Positions 17,450-27,326 of a DNA stretch of 64,000 nt are shown here, piece after piece. Both the position numbers and the translations under genes were made by a program. A model generated the notes under the pieces. It ran no database searches. It was not told where the DNA came from and was given only the letters and a program-made list of their open reading frames with translations. This DNA comes from Planctomycetota bacterium (lineage in GTDB: Bacteria; Planctomycetota; UBA1135; GCA-002686595), in contig JACKHS010000001.1 of NCBI GenBank assembly GCA_020638875.1, positions 248,001 to 312,000 on the forward strand. Direction: 5' to 3'. Every line of letters begins with the position of its first letter. The first letter of the stretch is position 1.

Positions 17450-18414
17450 GCGCGCGCGAGCTGCCCGTCTCGTCCGTACTGCCTCCGGGAGAGCGCCTGC
17501 GGCTCTCCCTGGAGCTGACCAACGTCTGCAACTTCACCTGCCCGTTCTGCCCGCAGGCGTACAAGCACGGCGCGCAGCCGGGCGGGTCGCCGTACGACCG
17601 GCGCCAGGGGATGATGTCCGACGAGGTCTTCGCGCGCGCGTTGGCCGAGGCCGAGCGCGTCGCCGACACGGTCGAGCTCGGCTTCTTCGGCGAGCAGACG
17701 CTGCACCCCGCCTACGTCGAGCGCCTGCTCGCCATGCGCGAGCGCTCGTTCAAGCTCGAGCTCAACACGAACCTGTCGTTCGTCACGCACGCGATGCTCG
17801 ACGCCTGGGTGGACGCGCGCGTGGACCTCGTGCGGCTCAGCCTCGACGCGGTCACGCCCGAGGTGTTCGACCGCGCGCGCCCCGGCCAGGTCCGCGACCT
17901 CGACGGGAACGTCGTGCCGCAGGAGCGCCGCCTCGCCGCGCTGCACGAGAAGGTCGAGCGCTGGCTCGCGCGGCCCGACCACCGCCCGACCCGGCTCGTG
18001 TTCGTGAAGAGCTCCTGGAACCTCGGCGAGCACGACCTCTTCCTCGAGCACTGGTTGCCGCGCCTCGGGCCGGACGACTACGTGCTGATGAAGCAGGTGC
18101 TCACCTACGGCGGCAAGACGGCCGACGACGAGGTGCACGCCGTCGGCAACTGCAACGTCTGGGAGCAACGCTTCGTCGTCATGGACTGGCAGGGCCACCT
18201 CTCGCCGTGCAACCTCGACACGAACATGGACCTGAAGCTCGGCTCGGTGATGGACGACTCGATCGAGGCGCTCTACCACGGGGCGCGCGCCGATCGCCTG
18301 CGCGGCCTGACCGGCTGCGGCGGCGCGATCACGCCCTGCGCGACGTGCACCGACGGCAACAACTGGAGCGAGAACGAGGTCTGGTCGCGCGAGCACCTGA
18401 CCGCGGCGCGCTGA
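17446..18414 (+). CDS. Radical SAM protein with SPASM-like C-terminus
   Basis: This 322-residue enzyme starts at GTG 17446, overlapping the upstream stop. The radical SAM motif CNFTCPFC supplies Cys28, Cys32 and Cys35, preceded by the typical LSLELTNV strand. Later segments (GFFGEQTLHPAYVERL, LELNTNLSF, LVRLSLDAV) follow the standard barrel. The C-terminal region has Cys residues in NCNVWEQ, LSPCNLD and a TPCATC pair near the end, as expected for an auxiliary iron-sulfur SPASM/twitch domain. No peptide substrate is evident. Being the last gene of the glycan cluster, it probably modifies a sugar or an intermediate of that pathway. Confidence 0.85.
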   Translation: MSARELPVSSVLPPGERLRLSLELTNVCNFTCPFCPQAYKHGAQPGGSPYDRRQGMMSDEVFARALAEAERVADTVELGFFGEQTLHPAYVERLLAMRERSFKLELNTNLSFVTHAMLDAWVDARVDLVRLSLDAVTPEVFDRARPGQVRDLDGNVVPQERRLAALHEKVERWLARPDHRPTRLVFVKSSWNLGEHDLFLEHWLPRLGPDDYVLMKQVLTYGGKTADDEVHAVGNCNVWEQRFVVMDWQGHLSPCNLDTNMDLKLGSVMDDSIEALYHGARADRLRGLTGCGGAITPCATCTDGNNWSENEVWSREHLTAAR

Positions 18415-18429
18415 GGCGCCGGGAACGGC

Positions 18430-18939
18430 TCAGGGATCGAGCGTGAGCTCGTGCGACACGAGCCGGTCCTGCGCGTCGAAGCGCAGCGTCACGTGCTCGA
18501 AGTCGTGCAACGGGCCGCGGTCCGGGAACGAGTAGACGTCCTCGTCCGCGCGGTCGACGCCCGTGAACGGGAAGAACAGCGGGTCGTCGTGCTCGAAGCC
18601 GGCGAACAGGTGCGCGACGGCCTCGCGCTCCATGCCCGGCTCCAGGCGCCGCACGCGGTCGAGCAGCTCGAGCCGCGCGCGCCCCACGTCGAGGTAGAGC
18701 GCGGCGAGGCCCACGCTCACCAGCAGCGCGACGACGACGCGCAGGCCGAGCGGTGCGCGGGCCAGGCGCCACCAGGCGTACGCGCCGACGCCGCAGGCGA
18801 CGAGGGCCACGAGCGCGAGCGGCGCCGGCGCGCCGACGAGCAGCATGCCGTACTCGAAGACCAACGCCGTCGCCCCCACCACGACGACGGCGGTCAGGCC
18901 GCGCAGGGAGCGGGCAGGGCGCTCGAGGCCGGAGGACAT
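18430..18939 (-). CDS. Small multi-span membrane protein
   Basis: This encodes 169 residues from ATG 18939. Three hydrophobic helices occupy residues about 15-85 (TAVVVVGATALVFEYGMLL; PLALVALVACGVGAYAWW; RVVVALLVSVGLAALYL). A soluble C-terminal domain has RRLEPGMEREAVAHLFAGF followed by a beta-strand pair (HVTLRFDAQDRLVSHEL). The 'GM..e.V..lf' plus terminal strands vaguely recall SmpA/OmlA-like folds, but the match is weak. It is divergent from the oxidoreductase gene at 19032, with 92 bases between. Confidence 0.55.
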   Translation of the reverse strand: MSSGLERPARSLRGLTAVVVVGATALVFEYGMLLVGAPAPLALVALVACGVGAYAWWRLARAPLGLRVVVALLVSVGLAALYLDVGRARLELLDRVRRLEPGMEREAVAHLFAGFEHDDPLFFPFTGVDRADEDVYSFPDRGPLHDFEHVTLRFDAQDRLVSHELTLDP

Positions 18940-19031
18940 GCGCGGATCGTAGCGTGCACGGACCGCGCTCGCTCGCACGCGTCCGCGTCGCTACCGTGCA
19001 CGCCGACCCGCGCGTCCCCGCCCCTCCCGCC

Positions 19032-20498
19032 ATGACGAAGATCGCCCGCCGCAGCTTCCTCGGCGGCGCCGCCCTCGGCGCCGCGAGCCTCGCCTTCCCG
19101 CACCTCGCCCTCGCCCGCGGCGGCAAGCGCTGGCGCCCGAACGACGAGGTGCGCGTGGCCGTGATCGGGTTGCGCGGCCGCGGCGTCGACCACGTCAACG
19201 GCCTGCACGGTCTCGACGGCGTGCGCGTCGTGGCGCTGTGCGACTGCGACAGCGCGGTGCTCGAACGCGAGCGCAAGCGCTTCACCGACCGCGGCGAGCG
19301 CGTCGACGTGCACGCCGACCTGCGCGACGTGCTCGCGCGCGAGGACGTCGACGCGGTCAGCATCGCGACGCCCAACCACTGGCACGCGCTCGCCGCCGTG
19401 TGGGCCTGCCAGGCCGGCAAGGACGTCTACGTCGAGAAGCCCGTCTCGCACTCCGTCTGGGAGGGCCGGCAGATCGTGCGCGCCGCGCGAAAGTACGGCC
19501 GCGTCGTGCAGACCGGCACGCAGTCGCGCTCCAGCCACGCCATCGCCGAGGCGATCGCGTGGCTGCGCAAGGGCGAGCTCGGCGCGATCACGCACGCGCA
19601 GGGGCTGTGCTACAAGCCGCGGCGCCCGATCGGCAAGGTCGACGGCCCGCAGCCCGTGCCCGCGTCGGTGGACTACGACCTCTGGCTGGGCCCCGCGCCC
19701 GACGCGCCGCTCCTGCGCAAGAACCTGCACTACGACTGGCACTGGGACTTCGCCACCGGCAACGGCGACCTCGGCAACCAGGGCATCCACCAGATGGACC
19801 TGTGCCGCTGGGCGCTCGGACACCGCGGGCTCTCCTCGCGCGTGGTCTCGCTGGGCGGACGCCTGGGCTACGACGACGACGGCGACACGCCCAACACGCT
19901 CGTCACGCTGCACGAGTTCGCCGCGGGTCCGCCGATCCTGTTCGAGGTGCGCGGCCTGCCGGTCGACGCGGCGTCGCAGCGCGCCGAGTGGGCGATGGAC
20001 AAGGTGCGCGGGGTGAGCGTCGGCGCGTGGATCCACTGCGAGGGCGGGGCGCTGCGCCTGCCGAACTACCAGGAGGCGCAGGCCTATGACGCGGACGGCG
20101 CGCTCGTGCAGGAGTGGAAGGGCGCGACGAGCCACTACGCGAACTTCGTCGAGGCCGTGCGCAGCCGGCGCGTCGAGGACCTGCACGCCGACATCGAGGA
20201 GGGACACGTCTCGAGCGCGCTGTGCCACACGGGCAACGCGAGCTGGCTGTGCGGCGTGGCCGCCGAGCGCGAGGAGCTGCGTGAGCTCGTCGCCGGGCGC
20301 GGGCCGGCGGCGGACGCGGTGGCGCGCATGAGCGCGCACCTCGCGGCCAACGGCGTGGACCTCTCGGCGGCGTGCGTCACCGCCGGCGCCGTGCTCGAGG
20401 TCGACCCGCAGTCCGAGCGCTTCACCAACAGCCCCGCCGCGAACCGCCTGCTGCGGCGCCCGGGCCGCGGCCCCTTCACGCTGCCGGAGGAGGTCTGA
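19032..20498 (+). CDS. Tat-secreted Gfo/Idh/MocA family oxidoreductase
   Basis: This 488-residue protein begins with a twin-arginine signal (Arg6-Arg7 in IARRSFLGGAALG). The Rossmann domain follows (VRVAVIGLRGRGVDHVNG, VALCDCD), then the dinucleotide-binding and catalytic region (IATPNHWHALAA, DVYVEKPVSHS). The C-terminal alpha/beta domain contains NQGIHQMDLCRWALG. These features define periplasmic NAD(P)-dependent sugar-type oxidoreductases, abundant in planctomycetes and often involved in polysaccharide or inositol catabolism. The substrate cannot be read from sequence. The stop codon shares one base with the DUF1080-like gene that follows (TGATG), a pairing common in these bacteria. Confidence 0.92.
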   Translation: MTKIARRSFLGGAALGAASLAFPHLALARGGKRWRPNDEVRVAVIGLRGRGVDHVNGLHGLDGVRVVALCDCDSAVLERERKRFTDRGERVDVHADLRDVLAREDVDAVSIATPNHWHALAAVWACQAGKDVYVEKPVSHSVWEGRQIVRAARKYGRVVQTGTQSRSSHAIAEAIAWLRKGELGAITHAQGLCYKPRRPIGKVDGPQPVPASVDYDLWLGPAPDAPLLRKNLHYDWHWDFATGNGDLGNQGIHQMDLCRWALGHRGLSSRVVSLGGRLGYDDDGDTPNTLVTLHEFAAGPPILFEVRGLPVDAASQRAEWAMDKVRGVSVGAWIHCEGGALRLPNYQEAQAYDADGALVQEWKGATSHYANFVEAVRSRRVEDLHADIEEGHVSSALCHTGNASWLCGVAAEREELRELVAGRGPAADAVARMSAHLAANGVDLSAACVTAGAVLEVDPQSERFTNSPAANRLLRRPGRGPFTLPEEV

Positions 20499-21169
20499 TG
20501 CGCGCCGCGGCGCTCCTCGCGACGCTCGCCCTCGCGGCCTGCGCGAGCGCACCGCCCGAGGACGCGCCGCTGGCGCTCGCGGGCCGCTTCGACTTCAGCG
20601 ACCCGGCGGCGTTCGAGGTCGTGGACACGGGCTCCGGCGAGGAGCTGCGCCTCGTCGGCCCGAGCGCGTACGCGCCGCCGCACCGCTCCCCGACCGCGAT
20701 CGCGCTGCTCGACGGCCTCGAGCTGCGCAGCTTCGTGCTCGAGGCCGAGCTGCTGCAGACCGGCCGCGACTACGGCCACCGCGACCTGTGCCTCTTCTTC
20801 GGCTTCCAGGCGCCCGACCGCTACTACTACGTGCACCTCGCGACGACGCCCGACGCGAACGCGCACAACGTCTTCCTCGTCGACGGCGCGCCGCGGCGCA
20901 ACCTGCTGCCGCCGCAGGCCTCCGGGATCGACTGGGGCCGCGACGCGTGGCACCGCGTGCGGCTCGAGCGCGACGTCGACGCGGGCACGCTCCGGGTGTG
21001 GTTCGACGACCTCGAGCAGCCGGTGCTCGCGGCCCACGACGCCACGCTCGCGTGGGGCCGCGTGGGCTTCGGCTCGTTCGACGACACCGGCGCCTTGCGC
21101 GAGCTGCGCCTGCTCGCCGCCGAGACGCGCCCGCTCGATCCGGCCGGGTCGCCGTTCGCGCCGCGCTGA
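20498..21169 (+). CDS. DUF1080-like / concanavalin-fold lipoprotein
   Basis: This 223-residue lipoprotein has a lipobox in LATLALAACAS, with acylation expected at the Cys. The mature part is a beta-sandwich typical of DUF1080 (3-keto-disaccharide hydrolase / LamG-like) proteins: SFVLEAELLQTGRDYGHRDL, FFGFQAPDRYYYVHLAT, and a closing VWFDDLEQPVLAA...GRVGFGSFDDTG. It is translationally coupled to the Gfo/Idh/MocA oxidoreductase. In this family pair, the hydrolase often acts on a keto-sugar product of the oxidoreductase; that partnership is inferred from context, not from visible catalytic residues. Confidence 0.8.
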   Translation: MRAAALLATLALAACASAPPEDAPLALAGRFDFSDPAAFEVVDTGSGEELRLVGPSAYAPPHRSPTAIALLDGLELRSFVLEAELLQTGRDYGHRDLCLFFGFQAPDRYYYVHLATTPDANAHNVFLVDGAPRRNLLPPQASGIDWGRDAWHRVRLERDVDAGTLRVWFDDLEQPVLAAHDATLAWGRVGFGSFDDTGALRELRLLAAETRPLDPAGSPFAPR

Positions 21170-21173
21170 GGCG

Positions 21174-22067
21174 CTACGAGCGCTTCTGTTCCTGACGCTT
21201 GCCCATCAGCAGCTTGCCCTCGAGGCGCCCGCGCTGGGCCTTGTAGAAGTCGTTCAGGAAGCGCCAGTCGTCGACGCGCTCCGTCCGCGGCCAGCCGATC
21301 TTCTTGCGGATGCGCTTGGCGACCTCGGCGACGAGCCGCCGGTCGCGGTCCGCCTCGTTCTTGCGCAGGAGCTCCTCGAGCACGTGCAGCTCCTTGATGC
21401 CGTAGAGGTCGAGCTGCGCCGACGTGAACGGGTAGGCCTGGCCCGCGCTCCCACGACCCGGCGCGCGCGCGGCGGCGAGGTCGGGCTCGAGCACGGCCAC
21501 GGGCATCTGCACGACGAGCGTGCCACCGAGCAGGTCGCCCGCGCGCAGGCGATCGCGCCCGAGGAACGGCAACAGGCCCAGACCGAGCACCCACAGCCCG
21601 GCGATCGCCGCGGCCCACGGCGGCAACCCGCCCCCGGCCGCCTCCGGGTGGCTCAGCATCGTCAGCGGCAGGAACACCTCCAGCTCGCGCGTCAGGTTGC
21701 GCGCGAAGATCGCCTCCGAGGTGACCGGGCCGCCGTCGCGCGAGATCACGCACACCTTGAAGAGGCGCTTGCCGGGCGTCGCGCCGCCCCAGCGGATCTC
21801 GAAGAAGGACCAGTAGAACGTGCGCAGCAGGAAGGCGCCGACCAGGCCGACGCCGACGAACGCGAACCCGTCACCGCCCAGCCCGGCCGTCCCGATCGCG
21901 CCGAACACCAGCGCGAGGAAGATCAGGACGACGACCAGGTAGACGATCGCCGCGTCGACCAGGAAGGCCATCGCGCGCGTGCCGAGCGTGGCGAGTTCGA
22001 AGGGCAGCGCCACGCCCTCGGGCGTCACGATCGTGCGCAGCCCGGGGCTCGACTCATCGATCCGCAC
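21174..22067 (-). CDS. RDD family membrane protein
   Basis: This 297-residue protein starts at GTG 22067. The RDD domain begins with LGTRAMAFLVDAAIVYLVVV, containing the family's R...D pattern. The second half has WGGATPGKRLFKVCVISRDG, the diagnostic 'GaTpGKrl.glrvv..dG' motif, followed by RNLTRELEVFLPL. About four to five membrane helices are predicted, then a charged cytoplasmic tail (residues 215-297, AEVAKRIRKKIGW). RDD proteins have been linked to sodium or solute transport, but here the gene closes a MoxR/DUF58 operon, where it is a frequent accessory of unknown function. It overlaps the SpoIIM gene by 14 bases. Confidence 0.85.
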   Translation of the reverse strand: MRIDESSPGLRTIVTPEGVALPFELATLGTRAMAFLVDAAIVYLVVVLIFLALVFGAIGTAGLGGDGFAFVGVGLVGAFLLRTFYWSFFEIRWGGATPGKRLFKVCVISRDGGPVTSEAIFARNLTRELEVFLPLTMLSHPEAAGGGLPPWAAAIAGLWVLGLGLLPFLGRDRLRAGDLLGGTLVVQMPVAVLEPDLAAARAPGRGSAGQAYPFTSAQLDLYGIKELHVLEELLRKNEADRDRRLVAEVAKRIRKKIGWPRTERVDDWRFLNDFYKAQRGRLEGKLLMGKRQEQKRS

Positions 22068-23103
22068 GGCGTCCCTCCCGGCCGACGAAGCCGCCCTCTC
22101 TGCCGACGAAGCAGAAGTACGCGGTCACGAGCGTCGCCATCGTCGCCGCGACCAGCCAGCGCGTGGACTGCGAGGTCACGAGCTGGCGGAAGAAGCCCTC
22201 GAGCAACGCCGAGAGGAACAGCATCAGCACGCCGCCCAGCGCGACCTGGCCGAAGGCGCGCCCGCGCTCGGACAGGTTGCGGATGCGGGTGCGCTCTCCG
22301 GGGAACAGCGTCGCGAACCCGAAGGCGAGGCCGCCGGCGCCGCACAGCACGATCGCGCCGAGCTCGGTCACGCCGTGCGGCAGCACCCAGGCCAGGAAGT
22401 CCGAGCCCAGGCCGTGCGCCGCGAAGACGGCCAGCATCGCGCCGAGGATCAGCCCGTTGTAGAACATCAGCGCGAGGGACGGCAGGCCGCCCGCGAAGCC
22501 CACCGCGATGCTGAGCAGCGCGACGGTGGTGTTGTTCTGGAACAGCATCGCCGCGAACGCGTTCAGCTCGCCCAGGTCGTGCTCGCCGCCGTACAGCGAC
22601 GCGCGCAGTTGCTCGTAGGTGGCGGTCGGGTCGCGGCCCGCGGCCATCTCGACCGGCACGAACGCGTAGAAGCGCTCGGGGTCGATGCGCGTCATCACGA
22701 AGCCCGCCGCGGTGCCGACGAGCAGGCTGGTGGCCGCCGCGGCGACGAAGGGCCAGTGCCGGCGCACGTTGCGCGGCAGGCTGCGCACGAAGAAGTCCAC
22801 CACCGCCTCGGAGGGCCGGCGCTTGCAGGCGTACACGACGACGTAGGCGCGTGCGACGAGGCTCGTCAGGTACTCCTCGAGCGCGCGGTCCAGGCTGATC
22901 GCGCGCGCCACCGACAGCGAGCTGATCGCGTTGTGGTAGAGCATCGGCAGCCGCGCGAGCTCCTCGGGCGAGAGCGAGCGCAGCCCGCGGCGCTTCGTCT
23001 GCGCCAAGAGGTGCTCGAGCTCGTGCCACGAGCCCTGCCGCTCGCGCCGGAACTGGCTCGACTTGAGCGCGGTCCTGTCCTGGGAGTCCTTCACCACGGC
23101 CAT
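22054..23103 (-). CDS. SpoIIM (stage II sporulation protein M) family membrane protein
   Basis: This encodes 349 residues from ATG 23103. A helical N-terminal 120 residues (WHELEHLLAQTKRRGL, MLYHNAISSL) precedes a multi-span domain with the SpoIIM core. That core contains MLFQNNTTVALLSIAVGF, MFYNGLILGAMLAVF and VLPHGVTELGAIVLCGAGG. The conserved 'NN..va......G' and 'HG..El.ai' motifs are family hallmarks. In Bacillus SpoIIM works in engulfment; in non-sporulating bacteria relatives occur in MoxR operons with RDD proteins, probably as membrane transport or assembly factors. The C-terminus carries an imperfect duplication of GFVGREG. The start overlaps the DUF58 stop by one base. Confidence 0.87.
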   Translation of the reverse strand: MAVVKDSQDRTALKSSQFRRERQGSWHELEHLLAQTKRRGLRSLSPEELARLPMLYHNAISSLSVARAISLDRALEEYLTSLVARAYVVVYACKRRPSEAVVDFFVRSLPRNVRRHWPFVAAAATSLLVGTAAGFVMTRIDPERFYAFVPVEMAAGRDPTATYEQLRASLYGGEHDLGELNAFAAMLFQNNTTVALLSIAVGFAGGLPSLALMFYNGLILGAMLAVFAAHGLGSDFLAWVLPHGVTELGAIVLCGAGGLAFGFATLFPGERTRIRNLSERGRAFGQVALGGVLMLFLSALLEGFFRQLVTSQSTRWLVAATMATLVTAYFCFVGREGGFVGREGRRADR

Positions 23104-24410
23104 CAGATCAGCTCCCGGCGCTTGATGTCGAGGTAGCGGTTGATGAGCTCGGGGCCGACCTGGGCCGGCTCGACGTCCAGGGCCATCACGCCCGCCGCGC
23201 GCAGCCGCGCGTGCACCTCCTCGCGGTCGCGCACGAAGTTGCGCGCCACGACGGCGCGGTTGAGGTCCTCCTCGTCGCGCGGCAGCACGCGGAGCTGCGC
23301 CGAGAGCTGCGGGTCGCGCAGCGACACGAACACCACGAGGTGCCGCTTCGCCAGCACGCCCAGGTTCTCCATCATCAGCTCGGCGGTCACCGAGTCGACG
23401 AAGTCGGTCAGGAGCAGGATCAGCGAGCGGCGGCGCAGCTTCTGCCCGAGCGTGGTCAGCCCCAGCGTGAAGTTCGTCTCGACCGTCGAGTACTCGAGCC
23501 GCGCGGCGAGCTGGCGCAGCGCTTCCATCGTCGAGACGCCGGCCGTGGGCGGCAGGCCCGGACCGATGCGCGCGTCGAAGGAGTGGAAGCCGACGCGGTC
23601 GCCGCTCTTGAGGCACACGTAGGCCAGGAGCAGCGCGGCGTTCAGCGCGTGGTCGAGCTTGGGCACGCCGCCGACCGGCTCGCCCATCAGGTGCCCGGTG
23701 TCGACGGCGACGCAGACCTGGTGGTTGCGCTCGGCGCGGTACTGCCGCGTCAGCAGGTTGCGCAGACGCGCCGAGGCCTTCCAGTCGATCGCGCGACGGT
23801 CGTCGCCGCTGGTGAACTCGCGCAGCGCCTCGAACTCGGTGCCGTCGCCGCGATAGCGCTCGATCTTGAGGCCGCTGCGGAAGGTCGGGTCGTCGAAGAA
23901 GCGCAGCGCCATCGCGCGCACCGTCGGCAGGTCGGGAAGCACGCCCAGCTCGTGACCGAGCTCGAGGTCGGCGATCCACTCCCACAGCCCCAGCGGGCTG
24001 CGGTAGCGCACGGCGGCGCCCTCGACGCGCACGACGCCGCGGCGCCGCGGCTGGAGCGTCCACGTGAAGGTGCGCTCCTCCTCGTCGAGCTCGCCGCGCG
24101 CGTGCGGCTGGGGCACGAGGTCGTCGGAGAGCTCGAGCGCGACCACGCAGGGCGCTCCCTCCGCGCCGGGCAGCGCGAGCGCGAGCGTCAGCTCGTCGCT
24201 GCGGCCGATGTAGAGCTGCGTCGGCGCGCGCAGCTCGAACGCGAGGTCGCGGCGCCGCGGCGAGCGCAGCGCGTCGACGCCGTACACGAGCGCGAACGCC
24301 CCCCACAACACGGGCACCACGGGCCAGACGGCGCTCCAGCCGAAGGTCGGCAGGAGCGCGACCACGAGGGTCGCCGCCAGGGCGTAGATGCCGTTGCGAG
24401 TGGGACGCAC
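23103..24410 (-). CDS. DUF58 domain protein
   Basis: This 435-residue protein starts at GTG 24410. Two N-terminal membrane helices (YALAATLVVALLPTFGW; VVPVLWGAFALVYGV) lead into a beta-rich domain. The DUF58 signature follows (residues about 190-230: ERYRGDGTEFEALREF, DDRRAIDWKASARL, then YRAERNHQVCVAVDTG). The rest is a VWA-like fold (LILLLTDFVDSVTAELM). DUF58 proteins are partners of MoxR AAA+ ATPases in chaperone-like or metallocomplex insertion systems at the membrane. MoxR is encoded 18 bases upstream, as is standard. The exact client is unknown. Confidence 0.9.
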   Translation of the reverse strand: MRPTRNGIYALAATLVVALLPTFGWSAVWPVVPVLWGAFALVYGVDALRSPRRRDLAFELRAPTQLYIGRSDELTLALALPGAEGAPCVVALELSDDLVPQPHARGELDEEERTFTWTLQPRRRGVVRVEGAAVRYRSPLGLWEWIADLELGHELGVLPDLPTVRAMALRFFDDPTFRSGLKIERYRGDGTEFEALREFTSGDDRRAIDWKASARLRNLLTRQYRAERNHQVCVAVDTGHLMGEPVGGVPKLDHALNAALLLAYVCLKSGDRVGFHSFDARIGPGLPPTAGVSTMEALRQLAARLEYSTVETNFTLGLTTLGQKLRRRSLILLLTDFVDSVTAELMMENLGVLAKRHLVVFVSLRDPQLSAQLRVLPRDEEDLNRAVVARNFVRDREEVHARLRAAGVMALDVEPAQVGPELINRYLDIKRRELI

Positions 24411-24428
24411 GTCGGAGGGCGCGGCGGC

Positions 24429-25362
<934 letters not shown>

Positions 25363-25385
<23 letters not shown>

Positions 25386-26733
25386 GCAGCATTCCCTCTC
25401 GCCAGTGGTGGAGTCGACGCGCCAGCGAGACCGCGGCCTCGCGCCGGACGCGCCGTGAGTCGTACAGCTCGCGGACGTGCTTCCACTCCGCGTTCAGGTT
25501 CAGCTCGAGGTCGCGCGCGCGCGCGATCTCCTCGAGCCGCTCGACGAGCTCGCTCCAGGGGAGCCCGCGCGGCAGGTGGTAGTAGCGCGCGACGTCGAGC
25601 ACGCAGCCCTTGTAGTAGGCCGGCAGCGCGTGCGCCGGGTTGCCCGAGAGCAGCAGCAGCTTGGCCGTGTTGTCGATCAGGATCTGCTTGCCGTCGCCCA
25701 GCGCGGACGGCGCGGGCCGCGGCGCGCCGAAGCGCACGGCGCCGGCCCACAGCAGCAGCGCGAGCACCAGCACGACGTGCCCCAGCGCCAGCACGAGCGG
25801 GAAGTGCACGAGCTGCGCCATGATGCCCGGCTCGAGGCCGAAGCCGTGCACGGCCTCGTCGACGACCAGCCGCCGCCCGGGCGCGAACTCCTCGAACAGC
25901 CGCACCGCGAGCCGCGCGTGGTCGCCGCGCCCCAGTCCGGCGGTGTGGAACAGGCCGGGCTCGGCCACCACGAGGCTCGCCGGCCCCTGCGGGTCGCGCA
26001 CGCGCGCGGCCAGCACGCCCGCATCGCACCACACGAGCGGCTCGAGCGCCGCGTCCTCCTCGAGCAGCCAGCAGCGCTCGATCTCCACGACGTACGCCTC
26101 GCCCCAGCTCGACCGGAAGCTCGTGCCGACCGGCGCGGTCGTGGAGCTCAGCGCGAAGGAGCTCGCCCGGCGCGAGTTCAGCGCCGCGAGGCAGCGCGCC
26201 GCGTCGTCGCGGTCCTCGCGCACGCGCGCGAGCCACGTGGGTCGGTTGGGATTCGCCTGCCCCGACCAACGCGGCAGCACGACGGCGAGCGGCGCTTGCG
26301 CGCGCGCGGCGGACTCGAGCAGCACGGCGAAGGGGTGATCGCGGTCGAGCGCGGCGCCGTCGCCGTCGCTGCTGGTCGGTTCGTCGGCCGCGCCCTCGTC
26401 GTCCCCGTCGCGCTCCCGCTCGGCGAGGCGGAACGCGCGCCCGTGCTCGGTCATGTCAGGCTCGAGCGCGACCACCGGCACGCCCGGCTCGAGCCCGCCG
26501 ACGCGCGCCATGCGCCGCACGCGCACCTCGAAGCCGCAGCGCTCGAGCAGCGCCTCCCAGGCGTGGTAGCCGAGCGCGCTCTTGCTGAAGACGTCGGTGC
26601 CCGCCGAGCGCGGCGCGCCGAGCTCCTCGGCGAAGCCCATCAGCACGAGCCCCGCGAGGAAGGAGCCGCCCACGAGCACGCCCAGCCACACCACGGTGCG
26701 GCGGGCGAAGGGCTCCTGCGCGCGCGCGCTCAT
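25363..26733 (-). CDS. DUF4350 domain membrane protein
   Basis: This encodes 456 residues from ATG 26733. The N-terminal helix is VVWLGVLVGGSFLAGLVLMG. An alpha/beta domain follows in the DUF4350 style (SKSALGYHAWEALLERCGF and a later LVVDEAVHGFGLE), then a second membrane helix near residue 335 (LALGHVVLVLALLLWAGA). The cytoplasmic C-terminal region has RFGAPRPAP and DNTAKLLLLSGN. An acidic insertion (residues about 105-135) is low complexity. DUF4350 proteins accompany MoxR-DUF58-DUF4129 systems; the fold suggests a ligand-binding role, but none is shown. It overlaps its neighbours on both sides. Confidence 0.8.
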
Positions 26734-27320
26734 GCGGGGCGCTCCGCGAGCAGGGCGTCGAGGCGCGCGCGACTCTCGGCGTAGTCCTCGCGCCCGAGCG
26801 GCGCGCCGCCGAACAGGAACACCTCCACGCGTCCGACGAGGAAGCGCAGGTCCTCGCGCGCCGCGCCGCGCAGGCGGAACGCGCGCAGCAGCTCGCGGCT
26901 CGTGGCCGAGGGCTCGGGCGGTTGGTCGAGCTCGCGGCCGAGGCGCGCGATGGCGACGAGCAGCAGGAGGTGGATCGCCTCGCCGAACTCGCCGCGCTGC
27001 GCCTGCGCCTCGGCTTCCTCGAGCCGCGGGTCGCTCGCGACGAACGCGCGCGCGACGCCGCTCGGCTCCTGCGCGCGCGCGCCGCGGCCGCGGTAGTCGC
27101 GCACGAGCCGCACGAGCCACCACGCGAGCAACGCCGCCAGCACGGCGACGCCGACCCAGAACACCAGCTCGAGCAGCGCGAGCGGCGGAGTCACCGGCGG
27201 CCCGTCGTGCGCCTGCGCGGGGAGCTGGGTCTGGTACCCGCCCTCCGAGAGGATCTCCTGCGCCAGGCGTGCGGGGTCGGCGCCGCTCGACTGCGCGAGG
27301 GCGCCCATCGGGAGCGCCAC
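26730..27320 (-). CDS. DUF4129 domain protein
   Basis: This 196-residue protein starts at GTG 27320. A periplasmic N-terminal stretch of about 45 residues precedes one membrane helix (LLELVFWVGVAVLAALLAWW). The cytoplasmic C-terminal domain matches DUF4129: AIHLLLLVAIARLGRELD, then TSRELLRAFRL and LRFLVGRVEVFLFGGAPLG. The family often precedes DUF4350 in MoxR operons, as here (4-base overlap). The function is unknown; it is probably a membrane scaffold for the ATPase system. Confidence 0.8.
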   Translation of the reverse strand: MALPMGALAQSSGADPARLAQEILSEGGYQTQLPAQAHDGPPVTPPLALLELVFWVGVAVLAALLAWWLVRLVRDYRGRGARAQEPSGVARAFVASDPRLEEAEAQAQRGEFGEAIHLLLLVAIARLGRELDQPPEPSATSRELLRAFRLRGAAREDLRFLVGRVEVFLFGGAPLGREDYAESRARLDALLAERPA

Positions 27321-27326
27321 GGGGAC